Shown piece by piece: positions 11,901 to 26,900 of a stretch of 64,000 bases of DNA (the first letter of the stretch is position 1; every line of letters begins with the position of its first letter). Location of the stretch: the NCBI RefSeq assembly GCF_018143015.1, contig NC_054743.1, forward strand, positions 41,434,922 through 41,498,921. Reading direction: 5' to 3'. The position numbers and the translations under genes are program-made. The notes beneath the pieces are model-generated. The model did no database searches. It was given only the letters and a program-made list of their open reading frames with translations, and was not told the DNA's origin. This DNA is from Lytechinus variegatus (taxonomy: Eukaryota; Echinodermata; Echinoidea; Temnopleuroida; Toxopneustidae).

Positions 11901-14900
11901 CCAGCAAAGGCGCAAAGGAAAATAAAATGAAAATATTTCTCATAGATCACAGGTTCATGAACGATCGGCGGGACACCTTTTTAAAGTATTATTAGTTGAT
12001 AGCGATTTAGAATTATTTGAATGATCTATTGACCTCGTACGACGCATCATCTTAAAGTCGCAAGTGCAATTAAAATGTAGTAGAAGACGCAAGCACGCAC
12101 GATGATTTGAAATATTTTGTTAAAATGTTTTGATATCTAAGAAGAAATATAAAAGAAAAGTTGCAAAGACAAATATATCATTGAGGTTTAGAAGATATAT
12201 ATCGTCATAAACGATGTAAGAGAGTAATGCAATGAACTCTGTCGATGGCGTTGATAGTACGACTTTTAAAAGTTCACGGCGGGGTCTGCTATCACCACGA
12301 GGTTGAAAATAGAATGTATATCATCCTAAACGATGTAAGAGAGTAACGCAATGAGCTCCGTCATTATCACGATCTTTAAAAGTTCACGGCGGGGTCCGCT
12401 ATCACCACGAGGTTGAAAATAGAATGTATATCATCCTAAACGATGTAAGAGAGTAACGCAATGAGCTCCGTCGATAGTACGACTATTAAAAGTTCACGGC
12501 GGGGTCCGCTATCACCACGAGGTTAAAGAGAAGATTTATATGATCATAAACAATGTAAGAGAGTAGCGCAATGAGCTCCGTCATTATCACGATCTTTAAA
12601 AGTTCACGGCGGGGTCCGCTATCACCACGAGGTTGAAAATAGAATGTATATCATCCTAAACGATGTAAGAGAGTAACGCAATGAGCTCCGTCATTATCAC
12701 GATCTTTAAAAGTTCACGGCGGGGTCCGCTATCACCACGAGGTTGAAAATAGAATGTATATCATCCTAAACGATGTAAGAGAGTAACGCAATGAGCTCCG
12801 TCGATAGTACGACTTTTAAAAGTTCACAGCGGCGTCCGCTATCACCACGAGGTTGAAAATAGAATGTATATCATCCTAAACGATGTAAGAGAGTAACGCA
12901 ATGAGCTCCGTCGATGGCGTTGATAGTACGACTTTTAAAAGTTCACGGCGGGGTCCGCTATCACCACGAGGTTGAAAATAGAATGTATATCATCCTAAAC
13001 GATGTAAGAGAGTAACGCAATGAGCTCCGTCATTATCACGATCTTTAAAAGTTCACGGCGGGGTCCGCTATCACCACGAGGTTGAAAATAGAATGTATAT
13101 CATCCTAAACGATGTAAGAGAGTAACGCAATGAGCTCCGTCATTATCACGATCTTTAAAAGTTCACGGCGGGGTCCGCTATCACCACGAGGTTGAAAATA
13201 GAATGTATATCATCCTAAACAATGTAAGAGAGTAGCGCAATGAGCTCCGTCAATAGTACGACTTTTAAAAGTTCACGGCGGGGTCCGCTATCACCACGAG
13301 GTTAAAGAGAAGATTTATATGATCATAAACAATGTAAGAGAGTAGCGCAATGAGCTCCGTCATTATCACGATCTTTAAAAGTTCACGGCGGGGTCCGCTA
13401 TCACCACGAGGTTGAAAATAGAATGTATATCATCCTAAACGATGTAAGAGAGTAACGCAATGAGCTCCGTCATTATCACGATCTTTAAAAGTTCACGGCG
13501 GGGTCCGCTATCACCACGAGGTTGAAAATAGAATGTATATCATCCTAAACGATGTAAGAGAGTAACGCAATGAGCTCCGTCGATAGTACGACTTTTAAAA
13601 GTTCACGGCGGCGTCCGCTATCACCACGAGGTTGAAAATAGAATGTATATCATCCTAAACGATGTAAGAGAGTAACGCAATGAGCTCCGTCAATAGTACG
13701 ACTTTTAAAAGTTCACGGCGGGGTCCGCTATCACCATGAGTTGGAAGAGAAGATATCTATCCTCTTAAACATCGTCAGAGATAATACCGCGTCTTTCTCC
13801 CTGAATAATGCGACCTCTAAATAGCTAGCACCTCAAAAACAATCTTGAAATATGTTCTGAACGATCGCGCACTGTAACTAGATCTACGCCGATTTTTTAT
13901 TTTCGATTTTTTCCTTCAAGGGGCATGATCGAAGATCGGCAAGTGATCGCCGATTGTGGTGAAATCGAATGGAATCGGTTGCCGATTGCAAAATCGGTTA
14001 CAAGCTTAGTTTAGTGGAAACTAGTTAACGCGTAGTGAGAATGTTCGAAGCAGTCTTGGAAGCGATCTTCCAAACCAGTTCAGAAAACCACCCCGTGATA
14101 TACATGTAGTTTTCAAGATCGCTTCGGCTCGGTAAACTGGTTTTAGCGCGAGTGATCATGTGGACACAACCATTCTTCGTGAAGCGATCTTTGCACATTT
14201 TGAGTGCGCTACATGACAGGTGTAGAATGCCTACTGTACGCTGCGGTTTTGAATTTCACGCGAAACATGTCACCCCACTGAGAGCGTTTCCATAGCAACA
14301 ACATTGATTTACATGAAGTGATTTTGAAAAAACACTTATGTGTGATCAAGTGGGAACGCTACATGTAGCAAAGCGATCTTCCAAACCTGTTTTCCTGAAT
14401 CTGTTTCCAGTAAACTAGTCTTAAAGCGTAATGAGAACGGCCTCTAAGTTTATTTTTTTTTTTTTTTGGGGGGGGGGATTGGAGGTCTATATAGAGCATC
14501 TAAACTTGCTATTGATAGGAGGGAGGAAGAGTGAGTGAGGGGTGGTGGTGGGGGGGGGCACAGTGCATAGCACTCATGAATGCATTTTCAAATGAGTGTT
14601 TCATCTGCAAATACCAGCTCTGCATCGTGTGTATTCAGCCAGTTCGTTCCTCTGAATTGTAAAAGATAGATGTAAACGCATGAATGAAATTTGCATGAAG
14701 GAAAACCAGGGAGGTGGAATTATACACTTTCAGGCCCTGGCACTAAATTTAGACAGCAATAGGCTTTACATGTAGGCCTATATGTACTCAACATTGTACA
14801 AGATGTTGTGCATGAGACTCATTATGACAAGATCATTTCTCTAGATGCAAATGATGCTTGGATGAAGGTGAAATATTAAAAAAAAATGTTTAAAAAAATC

Positions 14901-17880
14901 CAGGTACTTGTATACATGCTGTACAATGTAGAATGTGTTTTTTTTATTCTTGAACATTTTGTGGTATACTGTAATGCTCTGGATTCTGTAGTATTTCATT
15001 GGCATGCACATTTAGTATCTGGTGATGTGCATGTACATTGGGGACCAGATACACCCGTACATATACATGTACATGTACATGTATGTACAACAAGGAGTAA
15101 ATTATTGGCAGTCACTTTTTGACTTTTTGTGCAGTATAATTTTCATTACACACTTTAGGCCTAAATGTCATTTGGAGGTACAATGTAAACCATATTTATG
15201 TGTACATATCATGTACATGTATACTGTCTCTACCATGCTATGTACAGTGTTACATCCACATCACATAGAGCTCAGAAGATATAGGCTAGCATTATGTACA
15301 ATGTATTATTTGTTCTCTTAAAATCCCCAGCGTACCTTGCTCTTTAGTACTGAATAGTGCAAACCCAAGTCTGCTTGCATTTTAAAGGTCATATTTTCAC
15401 CACGAAATGATGATGGCATTGCAAATATGACATGGTAATTAGTCATGAATTGGGATCTGGTTTTGATTTTTAAGCGCCAGAAGGACGTTGTTAGAAGGGG
15501 GTGTCCTGTAGATTATCCAGTGAGTCAAGATTGATCAGCTCTGTGTGGATTTGTGTACAAGCGAGGCTCTGGTGATGCGTGATTGACGATATCTTGACGT
15601 CATCTGTCCCGAGAGTTGAGTGAAGAACATCCTCTGTTTGACATGGGAAGTTGGGGGCAGAGGAAACTGAATGAAATGCAGTATGCCTACATGAAGGAGA
15701 AATATTTAATGACGTCTCCAGCCTCGCCCTACCTGCCTGTCCCAGTCAGTCTTCCTGTATTAAACACAAACTTAATGTTGATTCTTCAAACTTTATCTTA
15801 TTCACAGGCTTTAACAAAAAAATCATTAAAATCGTAAAATTTATGAAAGTCTAGACCTACATGTATTTGTATTCTTGTTGGGGAAAATAATTCATGTATC
15901 ATTTTTTAATATCTTTCTACATGATGATGATAATGAAGTCCAAGCTCAATTGTGGTTGATGGTGATAATGATGATGATGATAATGATGTCCAAGCTCAGT
16001 TGTTGATGATGGTGAGGATGATGATGGTGATGAGGATGATGATGCTGTTCGATGATCTTTTTAAGATGATTGGTGATGTGTTGATGTTGATAATGTTGTT
16101 GGAAATGATGAGGTGTTTTTTTTAATGATGATGATCATTGATTTGAATAATTTTGAATTCTAATTTGTCATGAAGTATTGATTACCAAGTAGAGACATTT
16201 CTTGTGAGGGCTTAAATTATGCCTTGCCTGAAACAAAGTAACTATTTTGTCAATTCTCACCCTTTTTATACAGCTTTTTAAGAGGAGAAATGTAGATGTT
16301 GTCTTAGAACCACCTGACATCACTGTCCAAGATAACTACATCACATCATCTCAGGTAAGTGATAATAAATATGAATGATTATATTTTAAAAATATCTTTC
16401 CGAAGGCAAAAGCAAATTATGTTGTAATTTGTCTATCAAATGCAAGATGGTGTTTTACATTTCACTGATCATTCAAGATAACAGATTTGATCTATAATGG
16501 CACAATGAGCATTACTTGGAGTACTCTGTGTGATAACACACAAAATGAAATAATATTGCAGTGTGAACTATCTGGTAGATTGTGTTTTTGTCTCACCTGC
16601 GAAGCAAAGTGAGACTATAGGCGCCGCTTTTCCGACGGCGGCGGCGGCGTCAACATCAAATCTTAACCTGAGGTTAAGTTTTTGAAATGACATCATAACT
16701 TACAAAGTATATGGACCTAGTTAATAAAACTTGGCCATAAGGTTAATCAAGTATTACTGAACATCCTATTAGAGTTTCATGTCACATGACCAAGGTCAAA
16801 GGTCATTTAGGGTCAATGAACTTAGACCATGTTGGAGGAATCAACATCGATATCTTAACCTGAGGTTAAGTTTTTGAAATGTCATCATAACTTAGAAAAT
16901 ATATGGACCTAGTTCATGAAACTTGGACATAAGGTTAATCAAGTATCACTGAACATCCTGCATGAGTTTCACGTCACATGACCAAGGTCAAAGGTCATTT
17001 AGGGTCAATGAACTTTGGCCGAATTGGGGATATCTGTTGAATTCCCATCATAACTTTGAAAGTTTATGGATCTGATTCATGAAACTTGGACATAATAGTA
17101 ATCAAGCATCACTGAAAATTTTGTGCAAGTTTCAGGTCTCATGATCAAGGTCAAAGGTCATTTAGGGTCAATGAACTTTGGCCGAATCGGGGGTATCTGT
17201 TGAATTACCATCATAACTTTGAAAGTTTATTGGTCTAGTTCATTAAACTTAGACATTAGAGTAATCAAGTATCACTGAACATCCTGTGCGTGTTTCAGGT
17301 CACATGTCCAAGGTCAAAGGTCAATGAACTTTGGCCGAATTGGGTGTATCTGTTGAATTACCATCATAACTTTGAAAGTTTATGGATCTGATTCATGAAA
17401 CTTGTACATAAGAGTAATCAAGTATCACTGAACATCCTGTTCCAGTTTCAGGTCACATGATCAAGGTCAAAGGTCATGTAAGGTCAATGAACTTTGGCCA
17501 TGTTGGGGTTTTTTGTTGAATAACCATCATATCTCTGTAAGTTTATTGGTCTAGTTCATAAAAAGAGGACATACATGTAAGAGTAACCATGTATCACTGA
17601 ACATCTTGTGCGAGTTAGAGTAGTATTCAAAGTCAGCACTGCTGCTATATTGAACCGCGTGATGCAGGTGAGACGGCCAGAGGCATTCCACTTGTTAAAA
17701 GATACTTATTATTACCACTGTACATAAAAATTCGCTTTCACCTTTTAGTTTGCTCCACAACAATTGGTAAATTTATTAACAGAGAGTAGGGGAAACATCA
17801 GTTTTTCACAATAGTTTTTTTGTATCATGATGTTGGTGATGATTGATGATGATGATGATGATGATGATAATGATGATGTA

Positions 17881-17929
<49 letters not shown>

Positions 17930-20900
17930 GATGATGATTGATGATGATGATGATGATGAATGATGGTGAAAAAGAATGCTAGTCATGGTCATAACTGCAT
18001 TTAAATTTCCTGCATCACCACATCCAACAAAAAATATCAGAATGTTATATATTCCTCAAGCTCTGTAGAACACATAATGTGCTAAATGTTAAGTATACCT
18101 AATAGCTGCCAAGGTTGTAACCTCTTTCCTCAAGCAAAACCGTTCATTGCCCTGTGGAAGAATCACTAATTGTGAATACCTCTGAGAAATAGAGCGGTAC
18201 ATTAGCGTTATCCACCGAGGACAGTCAATATACATGTAGACTTTGAATTATTCTAGAATTTTAGTTACCCTAGTTTTGGTAGGAAAATCAATAGAAAAGA
18301 GGTTAATTAATCTTAAAATATGCAGAGTAAGCTCGCACCACATCTTGGTGCCAAAAGCATGTATTTTTGCACATACATTTTACTTTACTTTAATACACAT
18401 GTATACCATTACCATCAATGTACATGTATGTACAATACAATCAGTAGTTGATATGATAGAGCATTAGAGCTATAGGCAAATAATCATTTATCAAGAGCGT
18501 TGGGCAAATCAACAATTTATCAACCAGAATCTCCATTGACCAATCAGACATGTGGAATATAATGTTGTTTTTGTTATTTAATATTAAACAGGTCTCTGTT
18601 CTACCCCCCTGTTATATTTTTCAGCTATATGATTAAAATTTAATTCCAAGAACAACATATAGGCCTACGCCTGTACAATCTTACACTGCATATGCATGTC
18701 ATAATTTTTCCTCCAGGTTTTTTGGTGGGAGTTTCCTTAATGTTGGTGAACTTTATACATGTACATGACATTTCCTGTGCACATTCAAATCTTCCGTCCC
18801 TCCTCACTGTACATGTGTCTGGAAGCACTGATTCATGTAATATAATTTGTGTAATGTATATTGGTGTGCACACCCGGAGGCTGATCCTCCCACGCAATTT
18901 TCACATTTCTAATTTGTTAGCATTTGAGTGGGTGCCTTGAGGAAGTTTAACTATGAACTATACATGTAGATATTGAACCTTGGGGGAAAGTTGGTTTGAT
19001 GGTATTTTTGTTGGCATTGGCAATGGATTCGTGTGGGAGGGAGGAAGAGATTTGAGAGAGATAGCGGGCATACATGTCGGGGATTTAGAAGTGTTTCAAC
19101 CTATTGAAAACATCCTATCATACATGTATGCATGCAATAATTCTTTATGAACAATTCTGAGGGCATCGTGGTCTAGTGGGTAGGACTCTTGTTTTTCAAG
19201 CTGAGGGACGTGGGTTCGGTTCCCGACAGTGGTGTGCTTTCCTTCAGCATGAAATTCACCCACATTGTGATGCACTCAACATAGGTGAGGTGAATGATTA
19301 CCAGGTATATGTTGGAAGAAATTCCTCACATACTTGAGTGCCTGTAGACAGCAAGTTTAAAGCTTGGGTAATTTAATGAAATGCTCAGTTGAGAACATAC
19401 ATGTATACTGTAGAAATTGTGCAGTATACTGTACAATCATTATTTTTCTCATATCTTCTCTCAGAATTCAGTCACCCAGGACATGGTTGAAAGAGTAATG
19501 TCGGATGACCCTGAGGCTCAACTTAATGCTACACAAAGGTTTAGGAAACTGCTATCAAAAGGTAATTACTTTTTTATAAGTATTTTTTCAAAGAATCTGG
19601 GGCTTTTTGTTATTTTTTTAATGTACACTGTATAAATCTACTTATTGCATTAAATCTGGAGAGAAAATTGAAAAAAAAACAATCTTACATTTGTTTCCCC
19701 ATAGGATAAGGTAATGAAAAATAAACATCTGAATAGACCAATAGATCGATTCATGAATGAGTGACTGGTTAAATTAATGAAGGAATAGATTATACACATA
19801 TTAATGGATTAATAAAAAAATAAATGAATGAAATTGAAAAAAATGGAAATGTTGCAATGTGTATTGCAAATGTGACATTTAGAGTGTTTGCCGCTCTCGT
19901 ATACTATCAGTATCATGCTGCCAAATGAACACTTGGCAAATCATTGCATGAATAGCTATTAATTTATATTTAGTGCTGACTGATTTATATTCAAGGCTTT
20001 AATTTCAAGGACTGAGTTATGTACTGTCAGCCCCCTTTTACATGTAAGATTAGATCAATAGAACTTAAAAACCGTAAAAAAAAGTCTCTTGCTCCTGCTC
20101 AGCATTTTTTTATGTTGATGTACTGTATGCCAGGGCTAATGATTTTGTATTATTTTTATTTTCGGCAACTTTCCAAATAATATATTAAAAAGGGCCTATC
20201 TATGATGAATGAACTACTGTACATGTCTATTTATATATTTGTGTTTCATTTGAAAAAATAATACATCTAGTTAAGTCTTGCATCTTGATAATCGTCCTTC
20301 TCCTTGAATAAAATAAATTTTGACTCTTCTGTCTTTAATTTGATATTCCATTCATTTATTTTTCATTTCATCAGTTTAATACTCTTTGGGCTAAAAAACA
20401 TATATCTGTAATAGATCCCCCAACACACAAGTAAATGCTATTATAAAAGTAGTCTGATTAAAAACACAAGTCTTGACATGTTGGCATCTTAATGGCCTTT
20501 GACCTTTATACAGAGCCTAACCCACCAATCGATGAAGTCATTCAGATGGGTGTTGTTCCAAGGTTTGTTCAATTCCTCCAGGCTGAAACCAATAGTGTCC
20601 TCCAGGTAAGCAATGTGTTTAAATATAAAATATACTTAAATAAATATTTAAGTGTGTCTTAAAGTCATGCTACATAAACCCTCTTTTAACTGGGCTATTT
20701 CAGACCAAGATATAATTATATATTTGTATTAATTAATTATGCAAATAAGCATATGAAATTTGCCCTAAATTCAGTTTTTGTGTATGTTTTTGATTTTTTA
20801 AAACTCACTTTATTTACATCTAGCTAGTAGAATGCTAATTTGTGGTTAGAGTATAATTGTTTACATTTTAACAAATGTCTACAAAAAATTGCCAAAATAT

Positions 20901-23900
20901 AATTAGTTTCTTATGCATTTTATTGTGTTTAAAATTATCATGTATTTTTTTATTTTTTTTTCCGCTGAACTTTGTCAGGGACCCTTTTGCGATAAAAAAT
21001 AAAATGAAATAAATCCATTTAAACTTACAAAAGTAAAAATAATAGGATTGGACAGGAAAAAATGCTGAGCAGGATTCCTCTTAAAGCGAAAGCCAGACTT
21101 TCTTAAGATACCTTTCACCAAGGCTCAGGATGGAGGATGCACTGACTCGTGCAAAGTGGAGAGAGGGGCAAGGGTGATCTGTGGTTTTGTTCCAGTTGAA
21201 GATGGATGCTGCATTCTTCCTCCTTCAACTAATACCGTATATCCATGTCAATCTATGGCTTCCTGATTGACTGACTCACCGTGGGGTTGCCAAAATCACA
21301 AATGCATATTAACTTGGAGCATTGTGGCCCAGTGGATTAGTCTTCTGACTTTGAAACAGAAGGTTGTGGGTTCGTATCACAGCCATGGCGTACTTTCCTT
21401 CAGCAAGAAATTAATCCACATTGTGCTGCACTCAACCCAGGTGAGGTGAATGGGTTCCAGGTAGGAAGAAATTCCTTGAATGCTGGAGCGCTTAGGTAGC
21501 CTAGCTAAGCTGGAAGTCTTTTGGAAGCACGTAGAGACTTTGTTCATAATGTATCATGCGCTCTGCAAAACTGAATATTATTATTATTAATTTCTTTCAT
21601 GTATCCTCAATATGGTGTCTTCTGTAATGCATTGCCTATTATTTGTTAAATTATTATTGCTTTTATTTGTTTTTATTAGTTTGAAGCTGCATGGGTGCTG
21701 ACAAACATCGCATCTGGTACCACCGCCCAGACGGGAACTGTTATAGATGCAGGTGCTGTACCAATCTTTATACAACTGCTTCAGTCTCAATACGATGATG
21801 TCCAGGAACAGGTGAGGGCTATTCTGCCCAACTTTGGCAAAAGGAAGCAAGTGACACATCAGTCAAATTTGAGTTATTGTTGTTTCTGAAACACCCTTTG
21901 TATGGTGCTCGATCAGGCAAAATTTGAGAAGAAATGATCATTCTATGGAAAGATATTGAAGAAAATGTACTGTTAAATTGCATTAACGCCTGTGTAAATG
22001 AGGAGCGAACATTGCTCATTTTCAACAAATTATACTTCTTAACTTGCTTCCTTTTGCCAAAGTACGGCAGTATTGTGTGTGTTTGTGTTTGAATTAGTTG
22101 TATCCATTTGGTATACAAGCCATTTGATCTAATTACCATTTGATCGAATCATTCTTTATTCACTACCAATCTTGTCTGTAGTGGTTATCCTATAAGTTGT
22201 TCATTTAGTATTAAAAAATCTGTGGGCTTTTGTGGGCACGGGAAAAGCAGTAGTTTTGATTTTCTAATAATCCATCCATTGTTTTTGCTTTTTGTAATGA
22301 TCCACCTATCCTGCATGTTTAGTCCTGAATGGCAGTGTATAAGCTGAAAAAAGGTGGCAGATTGCAGCGTGGATTGGTGGTGTTTTGGTGGGTGGGTGAG
22401 TAGTGGTTTTGCTCAAATAGAACAGTCACATCCTGTCATCAATTGATCCACCAGGATCTCATCCAGAAGAGGATCTATTGTTCTAAAAAGTCTGCTATTT
22501 ATGCTGGTAATCCATCTGTTATTCATGGCTGCAGCTGTCCATCACCTCCAAAACCACTTCTTTTTCCTTGCTATACCACACAAAGCTGTAAGATTTTTAT
22601 ATACCAAATGAACACTTTTTAACAGTTATACCACTGTAGATATGGATGGTAGTGTATTGTTCAGGTTACATTGCATTGTGTATTCCCTCTACATGTAGAT
22701 GTACATGACATGATATGTGTCTATACAGACATGTTCCAGACAGTGATCATGTTGAAATATTTATTATAACAGTTTTGTTCTCTCTTTCCCTCTCTCTCTC
22801 ACTCTCATGTAGGCTGTATGGGCTCTAGGTAACATTGCAGGAGACAGTGCAGAATGTAGAGACCGTGTCCTGAACTGCGGTATCCTCATCCATCTACTAG
22901 CGTAAGTATCTCATTACATAATGCAAGGCTCCACACTAACTTTTTTTCTTGGTGGCCCAGAAAGCAAATTTGGTGGCCCTAAAACAATACAAAACATTTC
23001 AGTTCATCAAAACTTTGGTAGCCCGACTTGGCCACCAATTGTGGGCTTTTACAGAATTTTGGTGGCCCGACTCTCATTTTTGGTTGCCCCGGGCCACTGC
23101 TAATGTCGAGCCCTGCACAATGAAATTCAGGAAATGTTCAATTTACTGCATTTAAATCAAAGATTAAGATAGGTACAGATTTTCCTTTATTCCAGTTCAA
23201 TCTCAATATTTGGCCCTTTTCATAAAGAGTTACAACTACCAAAACTTTGATTTCGATTGGCTGCTGAGCCCTGTTACCATAGAAGTTGCCAACTAAGTTA
23301 CAACTTACAGTTATAAGTCTTTTATGAAAAGAAAAATGAAAATCCATATTTCATTGTTCGAAATAGACATGAAATGAAATACTCCAAAAATTTGCTTTGC
23401 TCAATTGATCGTGGGCCCGGTAGCCTCTTTTTTTTTAATAGATTTGTTTTTTTATTTGGTATTGTTTTGTTTTTAGCAGGTTCCTTGTCCATTAAAAGTG
23501 ATGGGGTTATGAGTGGGAAAGAGGAATTTAAATGGAACAGGCCTATTTGCAATTTATTAGAAATAGAAGAATGGATGAAACTGTTCACTATCCCATTTAG
23601 CCTTTCAGGTCATGATGTTGGTTATCATCTGATGATATCTGTTTCCCCTTTTGTCCTCTTCCAGGGTACTTTCAAAATCCAATAGGCTTTCAATGACTAG
23701 GAATGCTGTATGGGCCCTGTCCAACCTGTGCAGAGGAAAGAGCCCCCCTCCAGATTTCAAACAAGTAAGTCTAAACAGTGATTCCAAGTTCAGTGCTAAT
23801 GTTGAGATCAGGGGCCCGTCTTTCAAAGAGTTACGATCGATCCAGTCAATCGTAACTCTATAGAAATCCATCAGTGTCATAAATCTTTCTCCAGGAAGTT

Positions 23901-26900
23901 TGCACTATGTCCTTTGTATTAAACGAAGAGAAGCACAGTGAATTTTTAAGAAAACAATGCATGAATATACATCATAGCTAGAAAATATTTTGAACAAACA
24001 TCCATAATACTTGTTGACGTTGCTGGCCGTCCATAGTTGAATTGATCGGATCAATCGCAACTCTTTGTAAGATGGGGCCCTGTTCTTGGTTTAAAACTTT
24101 AAAAAAAATTATATCCCTCGTAAGTGGTTGCTGGAGGCATTCTGTTTTAGGGGCCTTCCATCTGCCCGTTCTTTCTCGTAATAACTATAGAACTCTTTGA
24201 TGGATCAACTTCAAACTTGGGTATATGGATACATATAAGAGTGGTTTATTATTAGTTTTAGGTGATCATGAGGTCGAAGGTCACAGAGGTCATATATCAG
24301 AAAACATCTTGTTCTTGCAATAGAACAAGACAGAACAATACAAATTAATAGATCAACTTCTCTCGTATGCATATAGGAAGGATTATGATGTGATTCTATT
24401 TGGGTTCATGAGGTCAAAGGTCACATTGGTCATTACATAAATTGTAACATATTAACATATCGTTCTTAAAACAACTGAAGAACTGTTTGAGCAACCATCT
24501 TCAATCTTGGTTAATGAATCTTGGTTAGTGTGGAGCGTTGTGGCCCAGGGGATAAGTCTTCTGACTTTGAAACAGAGGGTCGTTGGTTCGAATCCCAGCA
24601 AGAAATTTATCCACATTGTGCTGCACTCGACCCAGGTGAGGTGAATGGGTGCCCGGCAGGATTAATTTCCTTGAATGCATGAGCGCTGAAAGGCAGCTCG
24701 AGCTAAAGCCGGGTAATAATAATAATAACAACGCGCCTCGGAATAGAATATTTCTAGATAGTTGGCGCTATATAAATGCCTTTTATTATTATTATTTATT
24801 AATGCATATCGGGGTCCTGTTTCATTAAGACTTGTTATGATAACAAATTTACGATCAGCCAATCAGATTGAAAGATTTGAGAAGCTTATGTTTGTTGCAA
24901 ATTTGTTACTATAACATGGGCCCAAATTTGATTTTGAGGGGGACAGCGTCAAAGGTCAGAGCTCTTAGAGGTCATAGATAGATAGATAGATAGATAGATA
25001 GACAGATGATTTATTTAAATAAATATATAAATAAGTGCACAAATCTCCATGCATCGTAGTTTGACAACTAAATTGTGCATTGGATTACAAAAGTATTTGA
25101 AATTGTTAGAAATTATTTGTGACAATGTTGACTGTGCCCAATCAGAAATCCATCTACATGTAGTTTTATGATCCTTTTCTATCTTACCTTTCATGCTGTC
25201 TATTTTCAGGTATCCCCATGTCTACCAGTGTTATCCCGTCTACTGTTCAGTAGTGATCAAGACGTTCTAGCCGACGCCTGTTGGGCACTCTCCTATCTAT
25301 CAGATGGACCTAATGAGAAGATCCAGGCTGTAATTGATAGCGGGGTTTGCCGCAGACTTGTAGAACTACTCATGTAAGTTAGACCAAGAGGCTTGTAGCA
25401 GTTTCTTAAAAATTGAACCTTTGCTAGCATCTTTAATAATACCATTACCAAGCAGTCAGCAAATGGCAAGTTAACAAAAACAAATCAATAAATTACAGAT
25501 ATATATATATTTCTGCTGTCTGGCTACTGCAAAAAACAAAAATTAACTCAGTTTTTTTTTTCCTTTCCTCAAGATTTTTAAATTGAAAAGTAACAAATAC
25601 CTAATGCGAGGAAGTTGATTTATGACAAGTTGTATATATTTCTCAACTCTCGCATATTTTGCATATGCTAGGTTTGGTGAACATTATTATGTATTTTAAA
25701 AGAAATATTGATACCAAGTTATATTTTTTTTGTAGATTGAATTAGAATATTAGTAACATAGCTATACATCTTTTTTTTTCAGGAAAACAATGCATAGATT
25801 ATTATGTGTCACCTTGAAATGGAATGAATAAATGGATGAAATTACACATAGACAAGGCATTAAGATATGTGTCCCATTGTGGCACCTTGAATTCAAATTC
25901 TGTGTGCAGTCATGCATCACTCGATGCATGTGAACACCTTGAGAAACATCTCTGGATGCCCTGTCACTTTCAGATAAAATACCATATTATTGGCTTGGCC
26001 CGTATTCTGAAGTCGGGTTCAACTTAAACTGTGGTCTAACTCTGTGCTAAAATTATGGGAAGCCAAAAATGTCAGAATTTTGTTTACATGGTATCTCTCT
26101 TATGTTCACTTTTTTTTTTTGGTTCTAATTCTTGACTGGAGAAGACACTATCTTATTTACCCTCCCTAGGATTTGAGAGCAAAATGAGCCAATACATTGA
26201 ACCTTTAACATAAGAGATTTATGCCACAAGTGGCTGTCCATAGTTAAACCAGAGTTTAATTTGAACCTGGCTTGATGTTTTGATTGGGCCCTGTTGCAGG
26301 CATTCTTCCAATAGTGTGGTCTCAGCTGCCCTGAGAGCTGTAGGTAATATAGTCACCGGTGACGATGTCCAAACACAGGTCAGTATATCAATTGTTATTC
26401 TGTCATTGTATCTGGGCCCCGTCTTACAAAGACTTGCAATTGATCTGACCAACCACAACTATGGAAATCAGAAATGATGTATACTCATGCTCTCTCTTGC
26501 TCTTAATTAATCCCTCCACTATCCGACCTTCATTTTTGAGGAGCGCGATCGCGCCGACGCTCCTACCGCGCTCCTTACAAAAAAATAAGGAGAGCAAAAA
26601 ATCACCTCGGTAAATATTGCAGTCCCATGTAGTCCCATATGTAGATTTTCATGGCAACACCATGGAAGTCTACATGTGGGACTACAATATTTACCGAGGT
26701 GAGTTCAAATCAGTCGGGAAAGTGGTGAATATTCTTCATTTTTTTTTTTTTTTGGAGCGTGTACGACATCTTGTAAACGTATTGACGTGACCCAGGCCTA
26801 GTTTCACCATAGATTAATTAATAGCTAACACAGCTATTGCATATATACAATGTTAAGAAAAATCTACAATAAATCAAACATGTATTGTAATGAATTGATT

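Larger units (their letters stand above)
11573..14446. mobile_element. Outer foldback element, split by the hAT-like insertion
   Basis: The left end has CTCACTACG then AGTAGTTTAGTG. The reverse complement of the right end has CTCATTACGCTTTAAGAC followed by TAGTTTACTGGAAAC. Removing 11610-14008 plus one target copy rejoins GTTTAGTG with GAAACTAG and restores the inverted repeat. The interior (14017-14446) has repeated AAGCGATCTTCCAAACC words. It has no coding frame. Exact outer ends are uncertain by several bases. Confidence 0.55.

Noticed and set aside
12182..13739. Regular repeats considered as a CRISPR-like array
   Set aside because: Units are contiguous 110-bp satellites with no unique spacers, in a eukaryotic intron inside a transposon.
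24531..24600. tRNA-like sequence with A- and B-boxes (and the five related heads)
   Set aside because: Each is the head of a dispersed SINE with a shared body and ATT tail; no complete cloverleaf with acceptor stem was found.
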